Assembly (NCBI GenBank): GCA_002868905.1
Contig: PKUA01000029.1
Location: forward strand, 1 to 64,000
Length of the DNA stretch: 64,000 bases
Source: Desulfuromonas sp.
GTDB taxonomy: Bacteria; Desulfobacterota; Desulfuromonadia; Desulfuromonadales; Geothermobacteraceae
Direction: 5' to 3'
Numbering within the stretch: the stretch's first letter is position 1; each line of letters starts with the position of its first letter. Under the pieces are notes generated by a model, which saw only the letters and a program-made list of their open reading frames with translations, did no database searches and had not been told where the DNA came from. Shown piece by piece: positions 9,129 through 17,528 of this stretch. A program made the position numbers and the translations under genes.

Positions 9129-9303
9129 GATCTGGGATGTACGAGCGGATTTCAGGAGCGTGGCCAACACCGTTAAGAGATCAAACCTCTTGTCACTGTG
9201 TGGTGAGCAAGCCCACCCCTGAGTGGGACGCCTGAAACACATTGCGGGGTCGAGCAAAACAGTTCTTGGCTTCGTCCGTTGAAACCGTTCGGCATCCCGG
9301 ATG
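9129..9303 (+). ncRNA. ssrS: 6S RNA
   Basis: A long imperfect hairpin with the 6S architecture. The closing stem pairs TCTGGGATG (9131-9139) with CATCCCGGA (9293-9301), then CGAGCGGATTTC with GAAACCGTTCG. The interior holds a GGTGAGCAAGC element that resembles GGTGAGCATGC of E. coli 6S RNA, then a small hairpin (CCCAC/GTGGG) and GACGCCTGAAAC, matching the E. coli GAAGCCTTAAAAC in the 3' side of the central bubble. The length of about 175 nt fits the family. 6S RNA mimics an open promoter and binds housekeeping RNA polymerase in stationary phase. Open frames across this region are not credible genes. A terminator follows at 9321-9366. Confidence 0.88.
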
Positions 9304-9320
9304 TGCATAAACCATGAATG

Positions 9321-9366
9321 AAAAAAGAGGCCCCGGTTCTATGAACCGACGCCTCTTTTGTTTTTC
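9321..9366. terminator. Bidirectional terminator between 6S RNA and ihfB
   Basis: A strong hairpin, GAGGCCCCGGTTC with GAACCGACGCCTC around a short TAT loop, is flanked by A-rich and T-rich runs on both sides. It can therefore end the 6S transcript on the plus strand and the ihfB transcript on the minus strand. Confidence 0.85.
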
Positions 9367-9377
9367 CCTTGATGATA

Positions 9378-9662
9378 TCAATCAATGCAATTTACACGAT
9401 GCCGTAATTCTTTTCCCGTTTTGAAAAATGGCGTTTTTTTGGACGGGATGGATACAATCTCGCCGCTTTTTGGATTGCGTGCTTCACGTGCATCACGTTG
9501 ACGAACGGTAAATGATCCGAATCCACGAATTTCAACCCGGTCCCCTTGCGCCAGCGCATCACCGATGCTGTCGAAAATCGTATTGACGATGACTTCGGCA
9601 TCTTTTTTATTCAAAACGTCGGCCGACAACGACAACCTTTCAATCAACTCACTCTTCGTCAT
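9378..9662 (-). CDS. ihfB: Integration host factor beta subunit / HU-family DNA-bending protein
   Basis: A 94-residue HU/IHF protein. The start MTKSELIERLSLSADVLNK is the second ATG of the frame; the first ATG abuts the GGGAG ribosome-binding site and is too close to use. The DNA-binding arm signature is EIRGFGSFTVRQRDAREARN, followed by PKSGEIVSIPSKKTPFFKTG. The N-terminus and the RNPKSGE arm fit IhfB better than HU. Its position downstream of rpsA is typical for ihfB. In the cell it pairs with IhfA, bends DNA at specific sites and assists sigma-54 promoters. Confidence 0.9.
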   Translation of the reverse strand: MTKSELIERLSLSADVLNKKDAEVIVNTIFDSIGDALAQGDRVEIRGFGSFTVRQRDAREARNPKSGEIVSIPSKKTPFFKTGKELRHRVNCID

Positions 9663-9667
9663 GCTTT

Positions 9668-10567
9668 TCATCTCCCTTCAAACCCATTCCAGATAAAATT
9701 CAGTCCGGCGGATCCACGAAAATCCGGCAAACTTTCTCTTAAAGCGGCCGCCGTCTCGGAAAAGAGGTACTGAATCCAGCGTGGTTCCGGCTCAGGCGGA
9801 TAAACAACATCTGGTTCACCTTCTATCCCCCCGAGATTTCCTGCTGCCGCAATCGCATCCTGCAGGGTCCCAAGCTTGTCGATGAGTCCGTTTGCCAGAG
9901 CTTGGCGACCGGTATAGACACGCCCGTCTGCAAGATTTCCGACAACGGCCGGATCCATCTTTCTTCCCTTGGCGACAAAATCGACGAACTGTTGGTGAAC
10001 ATCGTCGATGATTCCCTGCAAAACGGTTCGATCCTGATCCGTCATCGGCCTGACGGCAGAGCCGACATCTTTCATTTCGCCACTTTTGATGACCTGGCTT
10101 TGCAGCCCGACCTTTGATAGCAAATCTTCGATGTTCGTAAATTCCATGATCACGCCAATGGAACCGGTTAAGGTACCTGGATTGGCGAAAATTTCATGAG
10201 CGGGAGCGCTAATATAGTAGCCACCAGATGCCGCGACAGTCCCCATCGACACCACGACAGGTTTCACCGCAGCGGTCTTTTCCACCTCGGCAGCGATCTC
10301 CTGCGACGGACCGACTCCGCCACCTGGAGAATTGACCCGGAGAACAATGGCTTTGACTCCATCGTCCTCACGGAAATCGATCAACTGGTTGACGACCGTT
10401 TCAGGAACTAAAATCGGGCCCTGAACAGGGATGACTGCAACCTTCTGGTTGCTGGGAAGCCTTGGCGATGTCCCGAAAAGGCTGGCGAGAACCAGTACGG
10501 AAACAAAGAAGAACAGAAAGACAACGCCGACAATGATTAATGCCAACCGAAAAGGATGTTTTTTCAT
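9668..10567 (-). CDS. sppA: Signal peptide peptidase SppA, S49 family (short form)
   Basis: A 299-residue protein with one N-terminal transmembrane helix (LALIIVGVVFLFFFVSVLVLA) and one S49 domain. The nucleophile Ser lies in VAASGGYYIS, and the catalytic Lys is expected in SQVIKSGEMKDVG. PGTLTGSIGVIME is another signature. The short, single-domain length corresponds to Bacillus-type SppA, which forms a ring. The enzyme degrades residual signal peptides in the membrane. It sits between rpsA and ihfB, with its stop six bases before ihfB. Confidence 0.94.
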   Translation of the reverse strand: MKKHPFRLALIIVGVVFLFFFVSVLVLASLFGTSPRLPSNQKVAVIPVQGPILVPETVVNQLIDFREDDGVKAIVLRVNSPGGGVGPSQEIAAEVEKTAAVKPVVVSMGTVAASGGYYISAPAHEIFANPGTLTGSIGVIMEFTNIEDLLSKVGLQSQVIKSGEMKDVGSAVRPMTDQDRTVLQGIIDDVHQQFVDFVAKGRKMDPAVVGNLADGRVYTGRQALANGLIDKLGTLQDAIAAAGNLGGIEGEPDVVYPPEPEPRWIQYLFSETAAALRESLPDFRGSAGLNFIWNGFEGR

Positions 10568-10600
10568 TCCGGCTCCAGACGACGCAATGCATAATTGACA

Positions 10601-10633
10601 AACCCGGGCACCAAAAAATTCAGTGCCCGGGTT
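10601..10633. terminator. Perfect inverted repeat between rpsA and sppA
   Basis: AACCCGGGCAC and GTGCCCGGGTT form an 11-bp stem with an 11-base loop. A T-rich run follows only on the plus side (GTCTTTTTC). In the direction of rpsA transcription the U-tract is weak, so it may act as a partial terminator or an mRNA-stabilising hairpin that separates abundant rpsA mRNA from sppA-ihfB. Confidence 0.6.
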
Positions 10634-10664
10634 GTCTTTTTCATCATATCGAGCTTACGCCAAT

Positions 10665-12410
10665 TTATTCAGAATCGGACTTGGGCCCATTTTTGGACAA
10701 TGCACCCTGCAGGAGATCCCCGAGGTTGGAGGTAGCGCTTCGCTGTGCGCCGATAAACTCATTGACCTCAGCCTTCTCTTTTTGATCGGCGAGCTGCTTA
10801 ATGGAAAGAGCAATCTTGCGATCTGCCGTATCGACGTTCAGCACAACAGCCTCAAGATTATCACCAACATCAGCAATCGACTTTGGCGACTCGACTTTTT
10901 CCTGGCTCAATTCGGAAACATGGATCAAGCCTTCAATCCCCTCTTCGACTTCGAGGAACACACCGAAATCGGTGACAGAGGTCACCTTGCCGCTGATGAT
11001 AGTCCCCGGAGTATAGCGACGGGGAATCTCGGACCAGGGGTCGGCGTTCAACTGCTTGATTCCGAGAGAGAAGCGCTCATTGTCACGGTCGATGTTCAAC
11101 ACGACCGCTTTGACGAGGTCCCCCTTCTTGTAGAGCTCCGACGGGTGTTTTACCCGCTTGACCCAAGAGAGATCGGAGATATGGACAAGACCGTCAATCC
11201 CTTCGTCAACTCCGACGAAAATGCCGAAGTCGGTAATATTCTTGACCTGTCCCTCGATGATGGTGCCAATCGGGAATTTTTCTCCGATGACTTCCCACGG
11301 ATTCGGCTCAACCTGCTTGAGACCGAGCGAGATCCGCCGATTTTCAATATCGAGAGCAAGGACGACCGACTCGACTTCATCACCGACATTCAGGACCTTG
11401 TTGGGGTGCTTGACTCGCTTGGTCCAGCTCATTTCAGAGACGTGGATCAGGCCTTCGACACCTTCAGCAAGTTCAACGAATGCTCCGTAATCGGTAAGAC
11501 TGACAACCTTGCCGGTTACCTTGGCACCGACAGGGAATTGTTCCGCGACAGTGATCCAGGGATCAGGAGTAATCTGTTTCAGACCAAGTGAAACCCGCTC
11601 CTTCTCCTGGTCGTATTTCAGAACCTTGACATTCAGAGTATCGCCGACAGCGATAATGTCGGAAGGATGGTTGACCCGGCCCCAGGACATATCGGTGATA
11701 TGGAGCAGGCCGTCAATACCGCCGAGGTCGATGAACGCACCGTAATCGGTGAGGTTTTTCACGACCCCTTCCATCACGGCACCCTCTTCCAGAACCTTGA
11801 GAGTATCTTCACGCTTGCTGGCGCGCTCCTCTTCCAGCAACGCCCGACGGGACAGCACGATATTGCCACGACGCTTATTGAGTTTAATGATCCTGAAGGA
11901 GTAGGTTTCGTTGATCATCTTCTCCAGGTTGCGAACAGGTCGGAGGTCAACCTGCGACCCTGGCAGGAAAGCGTTAACCCCGATATCGACGTTAAGTCCA
12001 CCCTTGATTCGCGACGTAATGCGACCTTCGACCACGGCGCCCTCTTCGAGGTCGCTCCAGATCTTTTGCCGGTCGGCTTTTTCCTTGGAGAGAGAGATCA
12101 GTCCCTTTTCGTTCTCGGTACTTTCGATGAAAACATCGAATTGATCACCGACGGAAACGACCATCTTCCCGTCTGCGTCAGTGAACTCATTGAGAGCGAT
12201 AACACCCTCAGATTTTCCACCGACATCGACAATAGCGCTGTCATCGTTGACCTGAACAATCGTCCCCAGAACGACACTGCCTGGGCGGAGCTCGCGGATG
12301 CTGTTTTCAAACAGCTCGGCAAAGCTCTCATCCATCATTTCGTCTTCTGCATCAAACTGCTCGTCCTGCATTTCTGCGTCTTCTTGGTTGTTAAGTTCGT
12401 TGTTTACCAC
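10665..12410 (-). CDS. rpsA: 30S ribosomal protein S1
   Basis: A 581-residue protein with six S1 RNA-binding repeats (for example GAVMEGVVKNLTDYGAFIDL, then GIDGLLHITDMSWGRVNHPS) after a short acidic N-terminal extension. S1 binds mRNA on the ribosome and allows initiation on weakly structured or weak-SD messages. Six domains and this length match proteobacterial S1. The ispH gene is 119 bases upstream; the gap may contain a separate promoter or an S1-autoregulated leader, but no clear element was identified. Confidence 0.98.
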   Translation of the reverse strand: MVNNELNNQEDAEMQDEQFDAEDEMMDESFAELFENSIRELRPGSVVLGTIVQVNDDSAIVDVGGKSEGVIALNEFTDADGKMVVSVGDQFDVFIESTENEKGLISLSKEKADRQKIWSDLEEGAVVEGRITSRIKGGLNVDIGVNAFLPGSQVDLRPVRNLEKMINETYSFRIIKLNKRRGNIVLSRRALLEEERASKREDTLKVLEEGAVMEGVVKNLTDYGAFIDLGGIDGLLHITDMSWGRVNHPSDIIAVGDTLNVKVLKYDQEKERVSLGLKQITPDPWITVAEQFPVGAKVTGKVVSLTDYGAFVELAEGVEGLIHVSEMSWTKRVKHPNKVLNVGDEVESVVLALDIENRRISLGLKQVEPNPWEVIGEKFPIGTIIEGQVKNITDFGIFVGVDEGIDGLVHISDLSWVKRVKHPSELYKKGDLVKAVVLNIDRDNERFSLGIKQLNADPWSEIPRRYTPGTIISGKVTSVTDFGVFLEVEEGIEGLIHVSELSQEKVESPKSIADVGDNLEAVVLNVDTADRKIALSIKQLADQKEKAEVNEFIGAQRSATSNLGDLLQGALSKNGPKSDSE

Positions 12411-12529
12411 GTTATTTAGCCCTTTTCCCCTATGGATTTTCCCTACCGTTGCGGCAGGCAGACCACTCCCTTACCTAGCGGCCATGGAGCGGAACGTTAA
12501 CACATGGTCCGACAAAAAACAAATCCTTT

Positions 12530-13375
12530 TTATTGCTGGGATGTTATCTGCTGGAGACGCAAAATAACCTGCTCTATCAACCAGGCCGGAGTTGATGCGC
12601 CGGCTGTCACGCCGACGGTCCTGGAACAGGCCAACCAACCCGGCTCGATATCATCCGCCGTTTCAACGTGATGCGTCTCAGGTTGGATGTCCCGGCAGAT
12701 TGAAGCGAGCCGGGTTGTGTTTGCGCTGTTGAACCCACCGATAACCAGGACCACATCCGCTTCCATGGCGATGGCCCGTGCCTCATCCTGTCGAACAGCA
12801 GTCGCATCGCAGATGGTATTGAAAACCCTGACCTCTTTCGCTTTGCGGAGGCAAACCGTCACAATATCCTGCAGATTATCGAAGGACTGTGTGGTCTGAG
12901 CAACGATTCCGTAGCGAGCCGCTTTTGGCAAACGTTCCGCATCCTCGGGGGTGGCGACGACCGTCACCGGACCGTCGGTCGCATAGGAAACAATCCCCTG
13001 CACTTCGGGATGATCACTTTCTCCGACCAGAATAAGGTGATACCCGTTGGCACTTAATGAGTTGGCATGCTTTTGCGCATTTTTCACAAAGGGACAGGTT
13101 GCATCGATGATCTCGAGTTCAAGCGCTTCGATAACTGCAATCTCATCGGCCGTCACCCCGTGAGAACGGACAATCACGGCACCCTCGCCAATCTCGGCCG
13201 GGGTTTTGACAACCCGGACCCCCCCGTCTTCCAATTTCTTGACCAGCTGCGGTGAATGAATGATCGGACCGAGCGAACAGATTTTCGAATGATTCTCGGC
13301 GGCGTCAAACGCCATCTGCGTCGCTCGCTTAACTCCGAAACAGAAACCTGCGCTTTTGGCAACGACAATTTTCAA
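12530..13375 (-). CDS. ispH: 4-hydroxy-3-methylbut-2-enyl diphosphate reductase
   Basis: A 281-residue IspH (LytB). It makes IPP and DMAPP from HMBPP in the last step of the MEP isoprenoid pathway and uses an iron-sulfur cluster. The three cluster Cys are visible in AKSAGFCFGVKRA, IIDATCPFVKNAQK and FNTICDATAVRQDEA. RSHGVTADE supplies the His motif. The start overlaps the stop of cmk by four bases, so the genes form one operon. Confidence 0.97.
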   Translation of the reverse strand: MKIVVAKSAGFCFGVKRATQMAFDAAENHSKICSLGPIIHSPQLVKKLEDGGVRVVKTPAEIGEGAVIVRSHGVTADEIAVIEALELEIIDATCPFVKNAQKHANSLSANGYHLILVGESDHPEVQGIVSYATDGPVTVVATPEDAERLPKAARYGIVAQTTQSFDNLQDIVTVCLRKAKEVRVFNTICDATAVRQDEARAIAMEADVVLVIGGFNSANTTRLASICRDIQPETHHVETADDIEPGWLACSRTVGVTAGASTPAWLIEQVILRLQQITSQQ

Positions 13376-14091
13376 TTCACAGACTCCCGACCCCCGGGCC
13401 CGTCACCGGCCATTCGCTGTTCAATCACTGCCATCATCTTCGACAACACCTCATCAATTGAGAGGTTGTCACTGTCGATCAGCACTGCGTCTTCTGTTCT
13501 GCGCAGAGGAGAGTGGGTTCGCTGCGAATCTGCCGCATCACGTTCCTCAACCTCGGCTATGGTCTGCTGTAGGTCGACATCAATTCCCTTGGCGGCAAGC
13601 TCTGCATGGCGGCGGCGTCCCCGTTCTTCAGCTGAAGCGATGAGGAAGAATTTCACGTCAGCTCGCGGGAAAACGACGCTGCCGATATCCCTCCCTTCGA
13701 GGACAACCCCCCCGCCCTCACCCATGGCGCGCTGTTTTTCGACCATCGCCTCCCTGACCGAAGGGACGGCAGCGATCCGGGAGGTCATGAGGCTCACTTC
13801 TGGAGTTCGAATGGTGTCAGTGACATCCACACCATTCAGCATCACTCTTTCTCCCTGGGCACCGCGCCGGAAATCGATATCGATCAACCGGGCCAGATCT
13901 CCCAGTTGTTCCGGGTTATCCGGGTCGATCTTCTGTTGCAGAGCAGTGAGGGCAACACAACGGTACATGGCTCCCGTATCAATATTGATGTATTCGAGGC
14001 AATCGGCGAGACGCCTGCTGAGAGTGCTCTTGCCGGCACCGGAAGGCCCGTCAATAGCTATGATTATTTGCTTGGATTTCTTGTTCATCAT
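13372..14091 (-). CDS. cmk: Cytidylate kinase
   Basis: About 239 residues. The P-loop is IIIAIDGPSGAGKSTLSRRL, GAMYRCVAL is the CMP-kinase signature, and LEGRDIGSVVFPRADVKFFL binds the acceptor. The enzyme phosphorylates CMP and dCMP. The start is placed at one of two tandem ATGs (MMNKK) that overlap the aroA stop; the open frame extends 18 codons further but without support. aroA-cmk-rpsA order is a widespread arrangement in proteobacteria, here with ispH inserted. Confidence 0.96.
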   Translation of the reverse strand: MMNKKSKQIIIAIDGPSGAGKSTLSRRLADCLEYINIDTGAMYRCVALTALQQKIDPDNPEQLGDLARLIDIDFRRGAQGERVMLNGVDVTDTIRTPEVSLMTSRIAAVPSVREAMVEKQRAMGEGGGVVLEGRDIGSVVFPRADVKFFLIASAEERGRRRHAELAAKGIDVDLQQTIAEVEERDAADSQRTHSPLRRTEDAVLIDSDNLSIDEVLSKMMAVIEQRMAGDGPGGRESVN

Positions 14092-15380
14092 TCTTTGATC
14101 GATTGAAGTAATTCCCAGAAATCGGGAAAGGATGTTGCCGTGCACCCGGTATCTTCAATTGTAACCTCTCCCTGGGCGTTGAGCGCAGCGACGGCAAGGC
14201 TCATGGCAATCCTGTGATCGCCGTGCGAATTAACGACGGCACCCTGCAGCGTTTCTCCCCCCTCGATGACCATACCGTCTTGCCTCGCTTCGATAGCAGC
14301 CCCCAATTTCCGAAGTTCGCTGACCATGGCAGCGATCCGGTCGGTCTCCTTGACCCTTAATTCTTCGGCGTCACGAATGGTGGTTGTTCCTTCGGCAAAG
14401 GCAGCGGCCACACTGATGACGGGGAACTCATCAATCGCGCGAGGCACGACATCACCGCCGATTTCGATACCGCGCAGTCGACTGCTGCGAACCAACAGGT
14501 CGGCGACCGGTTCACCGGAGAGCTCTCGCCGGTTGAGAAGCTCGATATCGCCTCCCATTTCCTGCAAAACATCGACTATGCCGCTCCGGGTAGGATTGAC
14601 TCCGACGTTCCTGATCAGGACTTCCGCATCCGGAGATATCAGGCAGGCAACAAGAAAGAAAGCGGCCGAAGAAATGTCGCCGGGGACATGGATCTCCTTC
14701 CCGGCCAGGTTCGGTTCCGGCTGAATGGTGACACCACCTTCGAATCTCTCCAACTCGGCACCCAGATATCGGAGCATTCTCTCCGAATGGTCCCTTGACA
14801 GGTGCGGTTCCAAAACCGTCGTACTGGCGTCCGCATAGAGACCTGCCAACATCAACGCCGACTTGACCTGGGCGCTGGCGATCGGTGAAGAATATGCTGT
14901 CCCACGCAATTGACAGCCGCGAATCGCCAGCGGTGCCTTCTCCCCGCCATCTCTGCCCCAGATATCGGCCCCCATGCCGGCCAGGGGTCCGACAACCCTT
15001 TTCATCGGACGCTTGCGCAGATATTGGTCGCCGCTGAGAACGGAAAAGAAATTCTGTCCCGACAACAATCCGGTCATCAGCCTCATCGTGGTGCCTGAGT
15101 TGCCGCAATCGATCACATCCCCGGGTTCTTGCAGGCCATGAAGCCCTTTACCGACGATCCGCAGCACGCCGTCCGGCAGGTTTTCTATCTGGACGCCCAT
15201 GGAACGAAACGCATTGAGGGTGGCATGGTTGTCTTCCCCCTGGAGAAATCCGTGAACAACCGATTCCCCCGTTGCAAGAGAGCCGAACATGATTGAACGG
15301 TGAGATATCGACTTATCCCCGGGCACGACGATCTCACCTCTTAGTCGGTTTTCTGCGGTTACGGTTCTTGTTTCGGTCAT
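14088..15380 (-). CDS. aroA: 3-phosphoshikimate 1-carboxyvinyltransferase (EPSP synthase)
   Basis: A 430-residue enzyme of the shikimate pathway that joins shikimate-3-phosphate and PEP. Signatures include VPGDKSISHRSIMFGSLA near the N-terminus, DCGNSGTTMRLMTGLLSG and EELRVKETDRIAAMVSEL. The length and motif order resemble class II (Bacillus/Agrobacterium-type) EPSP synthases. The final step to chorismate is not in this window. The stop overlaps the cmk start. Confidence 0.97.
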   Translation of the reverse strand: MTETRTVTAENRLRGEIVVPGDKSISHRSIMFGSLATGESVVHGFLQGEDNHATLNAFRSMGVQIENLPDGVLRIVGKGLHGLQEPGDVIDCGNSGTTMRLMTGLLSGQNFFSVLSGDQYLRKRPMKRVVGPLAGMGADIWGRDGGEKAPLAIRGCQLRGTAYSSPIASAQVKSALMLAGLYADASTTVLEPHLSRDHSERMLRYLGAELERFEGGVTIQPEPNLAGKEIHVPGDISSAAFFLVACLISPDAEVLIRNVGVNPTRSGIVDVLQEMGGDIELLNRRELSGEPVADLLVRSSRLRGIEIGGDVVPRAIDEFPVISVAAAFAEGTTTIRDAEELRVKETDRIAAMVSELRKLGAAIEARQDGMVIEGGETLQGAVVNSHGDHRIAMSLAVAALNAQGEVTIEDTGCTATSFPDFWELLQSIKE

Positions 15381-15399
15381 TTAATGGCTTCCCCAAACG

Positions 15400-16269
15400 T
15401 CAGGAGACGATGCCGTCTCGCAGCTGTTTTGATCGCAGAAAAAAATCGTACAGGACATCGCCGTTACCGGCATCAATATCCTGTTTCAACTCCCCGAGAA
15501 ACGCTTCGAAGCGTTCGACCATTTCAAGCAGAGCTTCCCTGTTCATCAGGGCAATGTCGCGCCACATGGTCGGGTCCGATGAAGCGATCCGGGTAAAATC
15601 CCGAAACCCCCCGGCAGAATACTCGAGGATGTTTTCCTCGAACTTGTCGTAGGAGCCGACGGCATTGACCAGGGCATAGGCAACCATGTGCGGCAGGTGG
15701 CTGATAGCGGCAAGGATCCTGTCGTGCTTGGTGGCGTCCATAATAATCACTTCGCTGCCAGCTATTTGCCACATTCGACTTATGAGTTCGGTGGCGTCGG
15801 CACCTGTCCTCCGGGTCGGGGTCAGAATACAACGACGACCTCGGTAGAGAGTGGCGAAGGCCGCCTCGGCTCCGCTGTTTTCCGTGCCGGCTATCGGATG
15901 ACCGGGAACAAATTGAACCGTATCGGGAAGAATCGGCTCAATAGCATCAATAAGGTCGCCTTTGACGCTCCCTCCGTCTGTCAGGATGGACCCCTTCTTC
16001 ATATGCGGAAGCGCTGCAGCCGCAACCTCCGGCAAACTGCAAACAGGCGTCGCAAGAAAAACGACGTCTGCATCGGCGACGGCAGCTTGGAGATCCCTGG
16101 AGAAATCATCGACGACCCCCAGCTCCAGGGCCTTTTCCAGGTTGGGAAGTCCCCGGCCTACGCCTATGACGGTTCCGACCTCGCCAGCCTCTTTCAAGGC
16201 AAGCGAGAGCGAGCCGCCGATAAGGCCGACACCGACGATGACCAGGCGCTGAATCAATGGCTGTTTCAT
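15400..16269 (-). CDS. tyrA: Prephenate dehydrogenase
   Basis: A 289-residue NAD(P)-dependent dehydrogenase that turns prephenate into 4-hydroxyphenylpyruvate for tyrosine. The Rossmann motif is VIVGVGLIGGSLSLALKEAG. VPGHPIAGTENSGAEAA holds the catalytic His region and AISHLPHMVAYALVNA is the second family signature. There is no fused chorismate mutase or ACT domain, so feedback control may lie in the adjacent pheA product. The start overlaps the pheA stop as TGATG. Confidence 0.96.
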   Translation of the reverse strand: MKQPLIQRLVIVGVGLIGGSLSLALKEAGEVGTVIGVGRGLPNLEKALELGVVDDFSRDLQAAVADADVVFLATPVCSLPEVAAAALPHMKKGSILTDGGSVKGDLIDAIEPILPDTVQFVPGHPIAGTENSGAEAAFATLYRGRRCILTPTRRTGADATELISRMWQIAGSEVIIMDATKHDRILAAISHLPHMVAYALVNAVGSYDKFEENILEYSAGGFRDFTRIASSDPTMWRDIALMNREALLEMVERFEAFLGELKQDIDAGNGDVLYDFFLRSKQLRDGIVS

Positions 16270-17342
16270 CAGCGCACCCTCGGATAAGAACCGAGAACCT
16301 TGAGAAACTGGCAGTGCTGCCGCAGATCCTGAATGGCCTCCAGGACATTATCATCTTCGATATGACCTTCCATATCGAGAAAGAAGATATATTCCCACGC
16401 CTTCTTTCGCAACGGCCGGCTTTCAATCTTACTCAAGTTTATGTCACGACTGCTGAACGGTTCCAGCATTCTGTAGAGAATTCCCGGTTCGTCTTTGACG
16501 CTGAACATGACGGAGGTTTTATCGTTGCCGCTGCGTCCGGGCACCTTTTGCCCGATAACCAGGAACCGGGTAAAGTTGTTCGGGTTGTCCTCGATTTTTT
16601 TCTGCACCACCTTGAGACCATACATCGAACCGGCCTGCTCACTGGCAATCGCGGCGGCGCTCTCATCATCGGCCACCAACTGGGCAGCCAGGGCAGTGCT
16701 CGCGACATCAACCAGGGATACGTCAGGGAGATTTTCTTCCAACCACCCCCGGCACTGGGCCAGCGCCTGAGGATGTGAAATGACCTTTCTCACTTTACTC
16801 GAATCCCCTGAGCTGCTGAGCAGATCATGTGAGATTTCCAGCAGGATTTCTGCAATGATTTTCAAGTCGGAATCGAAAAACATATCAAGGGTATGGTTGA
16901 CGATTCCTTCGTTGGAGTTTTCGACCGGCACCACACCATAATGGGCGCGATTCCTCAACACCTCATCAAATACATTGGGGATGCTTTTTTGCGGGACCAA
17001 TTGTGCAGAATGACCGAACTGACGCATGGCAGCAATATGGGTGAAAGTCGCTTGCGGACCAAGGAATGCGACTTTCATGGGTTCTTCCAGCGAAAGACAG
17101 GCAGAAATAATTTCGCGAAAGACGCGACGAACACCATCTTCCGGAAAAGGACCGGAATTATGACCGATAAGCCGGTCGAAAATCGCCTTCTCCCGGCTCG
17201 GAACATAGAACTCGCTTTTGGCGCCGCTCTTTGCCTTGCCTACTTCCACAACGACCTCGGCACGGCGATTCAATAAATCGAGGATCTCGTCGTCGATATT
17301 ATCAATTTTTTCGCGCAGTTCATTCAGCTGTTTTTTTAACAA
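16269..17342 (-). CDS. pheA: Bifunctional chorismate mutase / prephenate dehydratase (P-protein)
   Basis: A 357-residue fusion. Residues 1-90 are an AroQ-type chorismate mutase (LREKIDNIDDEILDLLNRRA), about 92-270 the dehydratase (FLGPQATFTHIAAMRQFG and NNFTRFLVIG, with the catalytic Thr-Arg-Phe), and about 280-357 an ACT domain with KIESRPLRKKAWEYIFFLD, where the ESRP motif binds phenylalanine for feedback inhibition. It is the first gene of the pheA-tyrA-aroA-cmk-ispH-rpsA run, divergent from the aminotransferase gene. No Phe-rich leader peptide or T-box was seen in the 186-base gap. Confidence 0.97.
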   Translation of the reverse strand: MLKKQLNELREKIDNIDDEILDLLNRRAEVVVEVGKAKSGAKSEFYVPSREKAIFDRLIGHNSGPFPEDGVRRVFREIISACLSLEEPMKVAFLGPQATFTHIAAMRQFGHSAQLVPQKSIPNVFDEVLRNRAHYGVVPVENSNEGIVNHTLDMFFDSDLKIIAEILLEISHDLLSSSGDSSKVRKVISHPQALAQCRGWLEENLPDVSLVDVASTALAAQLVADDESAAAIASEQAGSMYGLKVVQKKIEDNPNNFTRFLVIGQKVPGRSGNDKTSVMFSVKDEPGILYRMLEPFSSRDINLSKIESRPLRKKAWEYIFFLDMEGHIEDDNVLEAIQDLRQHCQFLKVLGSYPRVR

Positions 17343-17528
17343 TGTTCCCTCCCGGAACAGGCTTTTTCAAGCGATGAGATCTGGTCCCGTCATCGATTTC
17401 ACGGGGAGACGCACTTTACCTTATCAACTCGTAAATTGCAATCGGCAAGAGGCGCAAGTATGTGTTTCTGCTTGCTTTGCAATCGACCCACAGCTACACT
17501 GCAGCCACTTTAAAGCAAGGAGCAACCT

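Noticed and set aside
9108-9385. Overlapping short minus-strand open frames
   Set aside because: They lie across the 6S RNA and the terminator, have no ribosome-binding site and no recognisable protein pattern; the RNA structure explains the region better.
10623-11591. Long plus-strand open frame antisense to rpsA
   Set aside because: A codon-bias shadow of the S1 repeats; no domain or start signal.
13256-14098. Plus-strand open frame across ispH/cmk
   Set aside because: Its Ser/Arg-rich translation is typical of an antisense shadow, and both genes on the minus strand are certain.
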